Below are positions 1 through 6,467 of a stretch of DNA of 15,905 nt, piece after piece. The notes under the pieces were generated by a model that saw only the letters and a list, made by a program, of their open reading frames with translations, was not told the DNA's origin and ran no database searches. This stretch comes from Paracoccaceae bacterium (GTDB lineage: Bacteria; Pseudomonadota; Alphaproteobacteria; Rhodobacterales; Rhodobacteraceae): assembly GCA_015487335.1 (NCBI GenBank), contig WFPZ01000179.1:1-15905 (forward strand), in the 5' to 3' direction. The position numbers and the translations under genes are program-made. Each line of letters begins with the position of its first letter. Positions within the stretch are counted from its first letter, which is position 1.

Positions 1-318
1 CTGGCCTGGGTCGGGCTGGCCGAGAGGGCCGATGCCCTGCCGCCCGAGCTTTCCGGGGGCGAGCGTCAGCGCGCGGCGCTGGCGCGGGCGGTGATCATGT
101 CGCCCGATGTGGTGCTGGCCGACGAACCTACCGGCAACGTGGACTGGGAGATGTCGCTGCGGCTGCTTTCGTTGCTGGTGGAGCTCAACCGGATGGGCAA
201 GGCGATCCTGATCGCCACTCATGACCTGAACCTGATCCGCGCCGCCAAGAAGCAGGTCTCGGCGCGGGTTCTGCGCATCCGCGACCGCCAGCTGCAGCTT
301 GCGGGGGCCGACCTGTGA
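1..318 (+). CDS. ftsE: Cell-division ABC transporter ATP-binding protein FtsE, C-terminal part
   Basis: This is the 3' half of an ABC ATPase; the reading frame is open from base 1, so the gene begins upstream of the window. The visible 105 residues hold the ABC signature LSGGERQR (about residues 17-24 of the fragment), the Walker B stretch VVLADEPTGNVD (37-48) and the H-loop in IATHD. Walker A is outside the window. FtsE pairs with membrane protein FtsX on the cytoplasmic side of the divisome and controls periplasmic cell-wall hydrolysis. The identification rests on the GNVD form of the D-loop, the short C-terminus and the directly overlapping ftsX. The stop TGA overlaps the GTG start of ftsX, which suggests translational coupling. 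Confidence 0.93.
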   Translation: MAWVGLAERADALPPELSGGERQRAALARAVIMSPDVVLADEPTGNVDWEMSLRLLSLLVELNRMGKAILIATHDLNLIRAAKKQVSARVLRIRDRQLQLAGADL

Positions 319-1211
319 GGGGCGCGGGGCTGCTTTCCGCGGTGCTCTGCCCGCGGGCCGACAGGGTGGTGCCGCCTTCGGGCCATACCGCCCGGCTGAC
401 CATCTTCACCGCAGCCGCCATGGCCTTTCTGGCGGTGTTCGCGCTGGCGCTTTCGCTGGCCACGGGGCGGCTGGCCGAGCGCTGGGCTTCGGAGCTGGCG
501 CGCACCGCCACGGTGCGCGTTTCGGCGCCCCGGGGGCAGGTGGAAACCCAGCTCAGGGCGGCGCTGGAGGTGCTGCGCACCACGCCGGGGGTGGCCTCGG
601 CGCGGGTGCTTGACGAAGCCGAGGAGCGCGCCCTGCTGGAGCCCTGGTTCGGCCCCGATCTGCCGCTCGATACCCTGCCGATCCCCAAGCTGATCGAGGT
701 GATCGAGGATGAGCCGGGGATCGATGCCGAGGGGCTGCGGCTGCGGCTCAGGGCCGAGGCGCCGGGGGCGGTGCTCGATGATCATACCCGCTGGCGCCAG
801 CCGCTGGTGAAGGCCGCCGACCGGCTGCGGATGCTGGGGCTGGTGGCGATCGTGCTGATCGCCGGGGCGACTGCGGCGATGATCACCCTGGCTGCCGATT
901 CGGCGCTGGCGGCGAATGGACAGGTGATCCGGGTGCTGCGGCTGGTGGGGGCGCGCGACAGCTACATCGTGCGCGCCTTCGTGCGCCAGTTCACCTTGCG
1001 CGCCTTCGTCGGCGCCCTGGCCGGGACGGTTCCGGGGGTGGCGGCCATCGCCCTTCTGCCGGATGCCGAGACGGCAGGCAATTTCCTGACCGGGCTGGGA
1101 TTTCGCGGGGCGGAGTGGCTGTGGCCGCTGGCGATTCCGCCGCTGGCCGCGGTGGTGGCCTTCGTGGCCACGCGGGTGGCCGCCTTCCGGGTGCTGAGGA
1201 GGCTGACGTGA
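315..1211 (+). CDS. ftsX: Cell-division permease-like protein FtsX
   Basis: A 298-residue protein with the FtsX layout. A cytoplasmic N-terminus is followed by a first membrane segment (about residues 28-50), a large extracytoplasmic domain (about 51-170), and three further hydrophobic segments (about 172-195, 226-249 and 268-290). The GTG start overlaps the ftsE stop (GTGA), which is the reason for choosing it. FtsX is the membrane partner of FtsE; ATP hydrolysis by FtsE is thought to be relayed through FtsX to murein hydrolase activators. Alphaproteobacterial FtsX proteins are divergent, so the call rests on topology and on the ftsE overlap. The stop TGA shares one base with the ATG of the next gene. 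Confidence 0.92.
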   Translation: MRGAGLLSAVLCPRADRVVPPSGHTARLTIFTAAAMAFLAVFALALSLATGRLAERWASELARTATVRVSAPRGQVETQLRAALEVLRTTPGVASARVLDEAEERALLEPWFGPDLPLDTLPIPKLIEVIEDEPGIDAEGLRLRLRAEAPGAVLDDHTRWRQPLVKAADRLRMLGLVAIVLIAGATAAMITLAADSALAANGQVIRVLRLVGARDSYIVRAFVRQFTLRAFVGALAGTVPGVAAIALLPDAETAGNFLTGLGFRGAEWLWPLAIPPLAAVVAFVATRVAAFRVLRRLT

Positions 1212-1951
1212 TGGGAAACGCAATCCAGTGGCTGCGCTCGCTGTTCTATGTCGGGCAGGTCTATCTGATGATGCCGGTGATGGCGGTGTTCTTCGTGCCG
1301 ATGACGCTGATCTCGCGCAAATGGGCCTGGCGCGCCACACGCACCTGGTGCCGCTATGCGCGCTGGAGCGCCTCGTGGATGGTCGGGCTCAGATCCGAGG
1401 TGCGGGGCGAGGTGCCCCGGGGCGAGGTGCTGATCGCGGCCAAGCATCAATCGTTCTTAGACATCATCATCCTGGTTTCGGTGCTGCCGCGGCCGAAGTT
1501 CATCATGAAGAAAGAGCTGGTGCGCGCCCCGATCCTGGGCTGGTTCGCGCTGCGCATGGGCTGCGTGCCGGTGGAACGGGGCAAGCGTTCGCAGGCCATC
1601 CAGCAGATGATGGAAGGCGTGGCCTCGGGGCGGCAGCTGCCGGGGCAGCTGGTGATCTATCCCCAGGGCACCCGGGTGCCGCCGGGCAAGTACCTGCCCT
1701 ACAAGATAGGCACGGCGCTGCTCTATGAGCAGCTGGGCCAGGACTGCGTGCCGGTGGCGGTGAACGTGGGGCTGTTCTGGCCGAAATCCGGGATCATGCG
1801 CCGGCCGGGCACGGCGGTGGTGGAGTTCCTGCCGCCCATCCCGCCGGGGCGCCCGCGAGAGGAGTTCATGGCCGAACTGGAGCGCACCATCGAGAGCAAT
1901 TCCGAGCGCCTGATGGCCGAGGCCGGCTTCGAGGCGGGGTGCGAAGGCTGA
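1211..1951 (+). CDS. plsC: 1-acyl-sn-glycerol-3-phosphate acyltransferase (PlsC family)
   Basis: A 246-residue acyltransferase of the PlsC/LPLAT family, expected to acylate lysophosphatidic acid to phosphatidic acid at the inner membrane. The catalytic H(X)4D motif is HQSFLD, with H79 and D84. The substrate-binding motif normally written EGTR appears as PQGTR at 151-155. An N-terminal hydrophobic stretch (about 12-34) fits a membrane anchor. The ATG at 1211 is chosen because it overlaps the ftsX stop (TGATG) and starts a typical N-terminus; the frame is open further upstream, but only as a shadow inside ftsX. It is cotranscribed with ftsEX. Family assignment is firm; the exact acyl donor and acceptor are inferred. 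Confidence 0.9.
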   Translation: MGNAIQWLRSLFYVGQVYLMMPVMAVFFVPMTLISRKWAWRATRTWCRYARWSASWMVGLRSEVRGEVPRGEVLIAAKHQSFLDIIILVSVLPRPKFIMKKELVRAPILGWFALRMGCVPVERGKRSQAIQQMMEGVASGRQLPGQLVIYPQGTRVPPGKYLPYKIGTALLYEQLGQDCVPVAVNVGLFWPKSGIMRRPGTAVVEFLPPIPPGRPREEFMAELERTIESNSERLMAEAGFEAGCEG

Positions 1952-1974
1952 GACCTCCCGCGCCTGCCGACGGC

Positions 1975-2934
1975 TCAGGCGGCCAGTCCCCTGGCGCCCA
2001 TCCGAAGGTATTTCTGCCGCCGCTCCTTCAGCAGCTGGTCGGGCGATTTCTTCATCAGTCCCTTGAGCATCTGCTCGATGGCGCGGCCCACGGCCTCGAT
2101 CGTGGCCTCGCGGTTGCGCTGGGCGCCGCCCACCGGCTCGGAGATGATCATGTCGGCCACGCCCAGCCTGTGCAGGTCCTGAGCGGTGAGGCGCAGTGCT
2201 TCCGCGGCCTCGCGCATCCTTTCGGCATCCTTCCACAGGATCGAGGCGCAGCCCTCGGGGCTGATCACCGAATAGATGGAATGTTCAAGCATCGCCAGCT
2301 TGTCGGCGGTGGCAAAGGCCACGGCTCCGCCCGAGCCGCCCTCGCCGATGATCACCGAGACCAGCGGCACCTTCACGGTGAGGCATTTCTCGGTGCTGCG
2401 GGCGATGGCCTCGGACTGGCCGCGCTCTTCGGCGCCCTTGCCGGGGTAGGCGCCGGGGGTGTCCACCAGGGTGACGATCGGCAGGCCGAAGCGGTCGGCC
2501 AGATCCATCAGGCGGATCGCCTTGCGGTAGCCCTCGGGGCGGGCCATGCCGAAATTGTGCTCGATTCGCGACTTGGTGTCGTGGCCCTTTTCGTGGCCGA
2601 TCACCATCAGCGGGATGCCGTCGAGCCGGGCCAGCCCGCCCATCACCGCGTGGTCGTCGGCAAAGTTCCGGTCGCCGGCCAGGGGGGTGTATTCGGTGAA
2701 CAGCGCCTCGATGTAGTCGCGGCAATGGGGCCGGTCGGGGTGGCGGGCCACCTGGCATTTCCGCCACGGGCTGAGGTTGCTGTAAAGGTCGCGCAGGAGC
2801 GCCTCGGCCTTGCGGTCGAGCGCCTCGGCCTCCTTCTCGACGTCCATCTCCTCGTTGGCGCGGGCCAGGGCGCGCAGTTCTTCGGCCTTGCCTTCGATCT
2901 CGGCGAGGGGTTTTTCAAACTCGAGATAGTTCAT
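1975..2934 (-). CDS. accA: Acetyl-CoA carboxylase, carboxyltransferase subunit alpha
   Basis: A 319-residue protein matching AccA along its full length. It has an N-terminal helical region (MNYLEFEKPL onward), the central crotonase-like carboxyltransferase core with VDTPGAYPG (158-166) and the oxyanion glycine loop GEGGSGGA (197-204), then ISPEGCASILW (225-234) and a lysine-rich C-terminal helix. With AccD it moves the carboxyl group from carboxybiotin to acetyl-CoA, giving malonyl-CoA for fatty acid synthesis in the cytoplasm. The start has a GGAG ribosome site 7 bases upstream. It lies 79 bases downstream of mcl1 on the same strand. It converges on plsC with only 23 bases between the stops, and no clear terminator is visible there. 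Confidence 0.97.
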   Translation of the reverse strand: MNYLEFEKPLAEIEGKAEELRALARANEEMDVEKEAEALDRKAEALLRDLYSNLSPWRKCQVARHPDRPHCRDYIEALFTEYTPLAGDRNFADDHAVMGGLARLDGIPLMVIGHEKGHDTKSRIEHNFGMARPEGYRKAIRLMDLADRFGLPIVTLVDTPGAYPGKGAEERGQSEAIARSTEKCLTVKVPLVSVIIGEGGSGGAVAFATADKLAMLEHSIYSVISPEGCASILWKDAERMREAAEALRLTAQDLHRLGVADMIISEPVGGAQRNREATIEAVGRAIEQMLKGLMKKSPDQLLKERRQKYLRMGARGLAA

Positions 2935-2960
2935 GGCAGCGCTCCGAAATCCGTCGGAAC

Positions 2961-2991
2961 GCTATATGACGGCAGCGGGGGCGTTTTGCAA
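2961..2991 (-). promoter_or_regulatory. Candidate accA promoter with overlapping TTGCAA palindrome
   Basis: On the minus strand, TTGCAA (2986-2991) and TATAGC (2961-2966) stand 19 bases apart, ending about 27 bases before the accA ATG. The -35-like element lies inside a perfect inverted repeat, GCGTT-(4)-AACGC (2981-2994). The spacing is longer than ideal, so this is a moderate candidate. accA may also be read through from mcl1. Confidence 0.35.
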
Positions 2992-3013
2992 CGCGCCAGG
3001 CGCGGTGCGGCGG

Positions 3014-3973
3014 TCAGCCGCCCGAGATCATCTCGGCCTGGCGCACGATCACCTCGGCCTGCCTGATCGAGGCGATATCCACCAGCCGCCCCTTGTAGAC
3101 GGCGGCGCCGGCGCCCTCGGCCCGGGCCTTCTCCATCGCGGCGAGAATCTCGCGCGCTTCGGCCACCTGTTCGGGCGAGGGGGTGAAAACCTGGTTGGCC
3201 AGCGCCACCTGCCTGGGGTGGATCGCCCATTTGCCCACCATCCCCAGGGTGGCCGAGCGCCGCGCCTGGGCGATGAAGCCGTCATCGTCGGAGAAATCGC
3301 CGAACGGGCCGTCCACCGGCAAGAGCCCGTGGGTGCGGCAGGCGGCGACGATGGCGGCCTGCGCCCAGTGCCAGGGATCGCCCCAGTATTTCCGCCCTTC
3401 GTGGAGCATGTAGTAGTTTTCCTGGGTGCCGCCGATGCCGGTTGTCTGCATCCCCATGGAGGCGGCGAAATCGGCCGCGCCGAGGCTCATGGCCTGCAGC
3501 CGCGGGCTGGCGGCGGCGATTTCCTCCACATGGGCGATGCCGGCGGCGGATTCGATGATCACCTCGAAGGAGATCCGCTTCTTGCGTCCGGCGGCGGCCT
3601 CCACTGCGCTGGCCAGCGCGTCCACCGCGTAGACATCGGCAGCGTTGCCCACCTTGGGGATCATGATCTGGTCCAGCCGCTCGGAGGCGTTCTCCAGCAG
3701 TTCCACCACGTCGCGGTACCAGTACGGCGTGTCCAGCCCGTTGATGCGCACCGAAAGATACTTGTTGCCCCAGTCGATGTCGCCGATCGCCTCGATGACG
3801 TTGCGCCGCGCCTGCGGCTTGTCGTCGGGGGCGACGCTGTCCTCGAGATCGAGGTTGATCACGTCGGCGGCGCTGGCGGCCATCTTCTCGAAGATCGCCG
3901 GGCGCGAACCCGGGCCGAACAGCTGGCAGCGATTGGGGCGGGCGGGCGGCGTGGGCTGGATGCGGAAGCTCAT
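3014..3973 (-). CDS. mcl1: L-malyl-CoA/beta-methylmalyl-CoA lyase
   Basis: A 319-residue HpcH/HpaI (CitE-like) TIM-barrel lyase that closely resembles, from memory, Rhodobacter sphaeroides Mcl1, including the N-terminus MSFR, the CQLFGPGSRP stretch and the C-terminal RQAEMIS. It cleaves beta-methylmalyl-CoA to glyoxylate and propionyl-CoA, and L-malyl-CoA to glyoxylate and acetyl-CoA, in the ethylmalonyl-CoA pathway. Visible residues include R76 in VRINGLDT and the Mg2+ ligands E141 (VIIESAAG) and D168 (LGAADFA). The substrate lid IHPRQVALAN lies at 251-260. AAGG sits 6 bases before the ATG. accA follows on the same strand, so the two may form an acyl-CoA operon. The presence of Mcl1 suggests acetyl-CoA assimilation through the ethylmalonyl-CoA pathway. 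Confidence 0.95.
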   Translation of the reverse strand: MSFRIQPTPPARPNRCQLFGPGSRPAIFEKMAASAADVINLDLEDSVAPDDKPQARRNVIEAIGDIDWGNKYLSVRINGLDTPYWYRDVVELLENASERLDQIMIPKVGNAADVYAVDALASAVEAAAGRKKRISFEVIIESAAGIAHVEEIAAASPRLQAMSLGAADFAASMGMQTTGIGGTQENYYMLHEGRKYWGDPWHWAQAAIVAACRTHGLLPVDGPFGDFSDDDGFIAQARRSATLGMVGKWAIHPRQVALANQVFTPSPEQVAEAREILAAMEKARAEGAGAAVYKGRLVDIASIRQAEVIVRQAEMISGG

Positions 3974-4003
3974 GGCTGGCCTTGTAACGATGTTTCCGTA
4001 TGT

Positions 4004-4030
4004 TGCGCGATACCGGTAGAATATTGCGCA
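4004..4030. promoter_or_regulatory. Inverted repeat upstream of mcl1, possible operator
   Basis: TGCGCGATA (4004-4012) and TATTGCGCA (4022-4030) form 9-base arms with one mismatch around a 9-base spacer. Read on the + strand, the TTGCGC cores recur 21 bases apart, two helical turns. The site lies 31-57 bases upstream of the mcl1 ATG, where a regulator would act. ScfR-family regulators (PccR, RamB) control related pathways in this group, but the binding factor here is unknown. Confidence 0.4.
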
Positions 4031-4137
4031 CTCGGCCGCAAGCCGGTTCTTGCAGCCGCAGAAACGATGCCGCGTAGCAGAGAGGCGCGCCCCGAGGCGG
4101 TTTCCGCCGGATTTTCCGGGGAAACAGAAATATTATT

Positions 4138-4158
4138 CGAAAAAATATCGATTTTTCG
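4138..4158. promoter_or_regulatory. AT-rich perfect inverted repeat between mcl1 and dgcN
   Basis: CGAAAAA (4138-4144) and TTTTTCG (4152-4158) are perfect 7-base arms around a 7-base AT-rich centre. The repeat stands in a short AT-rich island (about 4120-4160) in otherwise GC-rich DNA. TATTAT just before it could serve as a -10 element, but no good -35 lies at the right distance. It may be an operator for the dgcN-dgcA genes. Confidence 0.3.
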
Positions 4159-4176
4159 GGAACAGATTCTGATCGT

Positions 4177-4191
4177 CCTCCGCCCAGGAGG
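4177..4191 (+). promoter_or_regulatory. Hairpin covering an AGGAGG sequence in the dgcN leader
   Basis: CCTCC (4177-4181) and GGAGG (4187-4191) can pair around a 5-base loop. The right arm is a consensus Shine-Dalgarno sequence 65 bases before the dgcN start. dgcN has its own nearer ribosome site, so this one would serve something else or be decoration. Confidence 0.25.
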
Positions 4192-4196
4192 CAAGA

Positions 4197-4259
4197 TTGC
4201 GATTACATTCCTGTGCGAATCCATCATCATCGGCCGGATTTCAAAGGGGGGAGCCATGA
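4197..4259 (+). other. Possible TTG-started leader ORF before dgcN
   Basis: Five bases after the AGGAGG at 4186-4191 is a TTG that opens a 20-codon frame. Its TGA (4257-4259) overlaps the dgcN ATG (ATGA). Peptide start MRLHSC is unremarkable. The ribosome site and the exact overlap favour a coupled leader ORF; the rare start codon and the shortness argue for chance. Confidence 0.15.
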
Positions 4260-5257
4260 TCGAGAAACCCTATCTTCTGTTTCTGGGCGATGCGCCGGAT
4301 CAGCTGGCCGCCAAGGTGGCGCAAGGGATCAACGACTGGCGGCCGGGCCATTCGGTGGGCCAGTTCCGGCTGCCGGGTTGCGGCGCCGATCTGGGGATCG
4401 CCGACCTGAGCCTGGCCGAGGCCCGCGAGGCCGGCGCGAAGACCCTGGTGATCGGGGTGGCCAACCGCGGCGGCGTGTTCTCCCAGGCGTGGAAGACGGT
4501 GCTGCTGGAAGCGCTGGAGATGGGCTTCGACCTGGCCTCGGGGCTGCACAACCTGCTGCGCGACGACCCCGATCTTGCCGCCGCGGCAAGGGCCAACGGG
4601 CGCAAGCTGCACGACGTGCGGGTGCCCCAGGTGCAATACCCGATCGCCAACGGGCGCAAGCGCGCGGGCAAGCGCTGCCTCGCGGTGGGCACCGATTGCT
4701 CGGTGGGCAAGATGTATACCGCCCTGGCGATGGACGCCGAGATGGCGCGGCGGGGTCTGAAGAGCACCTTCCGCGCCACGGGCCAGACGGGGATCCTGAT
4801 CACCGGCGAGGGGGTGCCGCTTGATGCGGTGGTGGCCGATTTCATGGCCGGGGCGGTAGAGTGGCTGACCCCCGACAATGACGACGACCACTGGGACATG
4901 ATCGAGGGCCAGGGCAGCCTGTTTCACGTTTCCTACTCGGGGGTGACGATGGCGCTGATCCACGGCGGCCAGCCCGATGCGCTGATCCTGTGCCACGAGC
5001 CCACGCGCCGCCACATGCGCGGCCTGCCCGGCTACGCGCCGCCCTCGCTGGAGCAGCTGCGCGACTTGGTGCTGCCGATCGCCCGGGTGGCCAACCCCCG
5101 GGCGCAGGTGGTGGGGGTTTCGGTCAACACGAAGGCGCTCTCGGAGGACGAGGCGCGCGACTACCTTGCCCGGGTGGAAGAGAGGATGGGCCTGCCGGCG
5201 GTGGATCCGTTCCGCCATGGGGCCGGGCGGCTGGTGGATGCGCTCGAGGGCATCTGA
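4256..5257 (+). CDS. dgcN: DUF1611 family protein, probable D-glutamate N-acetyltransferase DgcN
   Basis: A 333-residue DUF1611 protein. In marine proteobacteria the DUF1611 protein DgcN is reported to acetylate D-glutamate, and its partner DgcA then epimerises the product. Here the two genes are adjacent in the expected order, which supports the assignment. Visible motifs are GVANRGG (67-73), a P-loop-like GTDCSVGK (145-152) followed by M rather than S/T, ATGQTGI (174-180), EGQGSL (217-222) and LCHEPTRRHMRG (245-256). The P-loop in an enzyme called an acetyltransferase is odd and may mark nucleotide or CoA phosphate binding. The ATG is preceded by GGGGGAG; the frame stays open far upstream only because it shadows mcl1. 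Family certain; substrate inferred. Confidence 0.85.
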   Translation: MIEKPYLLFLGDAPDQLAAKVAQGINDWRPGHSVGQFRLPGCGADLGIADLSLAEAREAGAKTLVIGVANRGGVFSQAWKTVLLEALEMGFDLASGLHNLLRDDPDLAAAARANGRKLHDVRVPQVQYPIANGRKRAGKRCLAVGTDCSVGKMYTALAMDAEMARRGLKSTFRATGQTGILITGEGVPLDAVVADFMAGAVEWLTPDNDDDHWDMIEGQGSLFHVSYSGVTMALIHGGQPDALILCHEPTRRHMRGLPGYAPPSLEQLRDLVLPIARVANPRAQVVGVSVNTKALSEDEARDYLARVEERMGLPAVDPFRHGAGRLVDALEGI

Positions 5258-5273
5258 CGCGCGGGCGGAGAGT

Positions 5274-5310
5274 GCCGGAGCCTCCGGCGGGAGTATTTTC
5301 GGCAAGATGA
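5274..5310 (+). repeat. Short intergenic hairpin-plus-tail motif before dgcA
   Basis: GCCGGAG-C-CTCCGGC (5274-5288) is a perfect 7-base inverted repeat, followed by GGGAGTATTTTCGGCAAG and then GATGAAG. From memory, this combination recurs between genes in many Rhodobacteraceae genomes. Only one copy is visible here, so repeat status cannot be shown from the window. It ends just before the dgcA ribosome site. Confidence 0.45.
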
Positions 5311-5320
5311 AGGGGGCGGC

Positions 5321-6286
5321 ATGGAAATTTCGGTGAAGCGCGATGTGTTCCGGCTGGCGGAGCGGTTCACCATCTCGCGCGGTTCGCGAACCGAGGCGCG
5401 GGTGCTGACGGTGCATCTGCGCGACGGCGAACACCGCGGCCGGGGCGAGTGCGTGCCCTATTCCCGCTATGGCGAGACGCTGGAAAGCGTGGAGGCGCAG
5501 ATCGCCGGCCTGCCCGAAGACCTGACAAGAGAGGCATTGCAGGGGCTGTTGCCGCCCGGGGCGGCGCGCAACGCGGTGGACTGCGCGCTGTGGGACCTGG
5601 AGGCCAGGCGCACCGGGCGGCGGGTGTGGGAACTGGCCGGCCTCGAGGCGCCGGGGCCGGAAGTGACGGCCTTCACGCTGTCGCTCGATACGCCCGCGCG
5701 GATGGAGGCCGCGGCGGCGAAACATGCGCACCGGCCGGTGCTGAAGATCAAGCTGGGCGGCGAGGACGACATGGCCCGGCTCGAGGCGGTGCGCCGGGGC
5801 GCGCCGCGGGCGCGCATCATCGTGGATGCCAACGAGGGCTGGGATGGCGACCTCTACCGGGCGCTGGCACCGCACCTGGTGCGGCTGGGGGTGGAGCTGG
5901 TGGAACAGCCCCTGCCCGCCACTGATGACGCCATGCTGGCCGAGATCGAGCGGGTGCTGCCGGTCTGTGCCGACGAGGCCTGCCATGACCGGGCCAGCCT
6001 GCCGGGGCTGAAGGGGAAATACGATTTCGTCAACATCAAGCTCGACAAGACCGGCGGGCTGACCGAAGCGCTGGCGCTGAAGCGGCAGGCGCTGGCGGAA
6101 GGGTATGGCATCATGGTGGGCTGCATGGTGGGCTCGAGCCTGGCCATGGCCCCGGCGGTGCTGGTGGCGCAGGGCGCGGCCTACACGGACCTTGACGGCC
6201 CGCTGCTTCTGGCCGAAGACCGGAAGAACGCACTGAAATTCGACAACGCCGGGGTGCACCCGCCTGATGCGGCGCTCTGGGGGTGA
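5321..6286 (+). CDS. dgcA: Enolase-superfamily epimerase, probable N-acetyl-D-glutamate racemase DgcA
   Basis: A 321-residue muconate-lactonizing-type enolase-superfamily protein of the dipeptide epimerase group. The catalytic set is complete: KxK with K142 and K144 in LKIKLGG, metal ligands D169 (VDAN), E195 (VEQP) and D218 (ADEA), and the second-face lysine K240 in NIKLDKTGG. The N-terminal capping domain covers about residues 1-110, and a C-terminal loop GCMVGSS is at 267-273. Such enzymes invert the alpha carbon of dipeptides or N-acyl amino acids. Next to the DUF1611 gene, conversion of N-acetyl-D-Glu to N-acetyl-L-Glu is the likely job; L-Ala-D/L-Glu epimerase is the alternative. The start has an AAGGGGG ribosome site. 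Spacing from dgcN is 63 bases. Confidence 0.87.
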   Translation: MEISVKRDVFRLAERFTISRGSRTEARVLTVHLRDGEHRGRGECVPYSRYGETLESVEAQIAGLPEDLTREALQGLLPPGAARNAVDCALWDLEARRTGRRVWELAGLEAPGPEVTAFTLSLDTPARMEAAAAKHAHRPVLKIKLGGEDDMARLEAVRRGAPRARIIVDANEGWDGDLYRALAPHLVRLGVELVEQPLPATDDAMLAEIERVLPVCADEACHDRASLPGLKGKYDFVNIKLDKTGGLTEALALKRQALAEGYGIMVGCMVGSSLAMAPAVLVAQGAAYTDLDGPLLLAEDRKNALKFDNAGVHPPDAALWG

Positions 6287-6342
6287 GCCGGGGCAAGAGG
6301 CGTATCTCACGCTCGCTGGCGGTCAGTCGGCCCCCGATTTAC

Positions 6343-6371
6343 TTGACGTTAGGTTTTGGGGTTCATATCTT
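6343..6371 (+). promoter_or_regulatory. Sigma70-type promoter of the DUF3800 islet
   Basis: TTGACG (6343-6348) and TATCTT (6366-6371) are 17 bases apart, with 5/6 and 4/6 matches to the consensus. Transcription would start near 6378, giving a leader of about 90 bases before the DUF3800 gene. It is among the better promoters in the window and begins 56 bases after the dgcA stop, so the islet is probably its own transcription unit. Confidence 0.6.
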
Positions 6372-6377
6372 GGGAAT

Positions 6378-6433
6378 GCAGTCGGGAGGAGTGCCTTCAT
6401 GCATTCCGTCGGGCGTTTGTCCCACCCGACTGC
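6378..6433 (+). ncRNA. Foldable 5' leader of the DUF3800 transcript
   Basis: GCAGTCGGG (6378-6386) pairs perfectly with CCCGACTGC (6425-6433), a 9-base stem starting at the predicted first transcribed base. Inside it, GGAGTGC (6388-6394) pairs with GCATTCC (6401-6407) through six Watson-Crick pairs and one G-U pair. That inner hairpin covers part of the ribosome site and the start codon of the leader ORF. A second GTCGGG (6408-6413) can compete for CCCGAC (6425-6430). This may be a cis-acting leader rather than a free RNA; no terminator U-run follows. Confidence 0.35.
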
Positions 6434-6461
6434 CTTTGTGTCTCTGGCCTGCTGCTGGTAA
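6399..6461 (+). CDS. Candidate 20-codon leader ORF before the DUF3800 gene
   Basis: An ATG at 6399 lies 7 bases after GGAGGAG (6385-6391), the only strong ribosome site in the leader. The frame encodes 20 residues, starting MHSVGRL and ending ACCW, and stops with TAA at 6459-6461. Six bases later the DUF3800 ATG begins, with no ribosome site of its own. This layout suggests that the larger gene is translated by reinitiation or coupling. The Cys-Cys-Trp run just before the stop is noticeable but is not proof of attenuation. I do not recognise the peptide. Confidence 0.4.
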   Translation: MHSVGRLSHPTAFVSLACCW

Positions 6462-6467
6462 CTGCCC

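Noticed and set aside
1115..1210. Upstream extension of plsC
   Set aside because: It overlaps the ftsX coding end. The ATG at 1211, overlapping the ftsX stop, gives the normal protein.
2933..4255. Open frame extending upstream of dgcN across mcl1
   Set aside because: It is the antisense of mcl1, has no family features, and the ATG at 4256 has a good ribosome site and the expected N-terminus.
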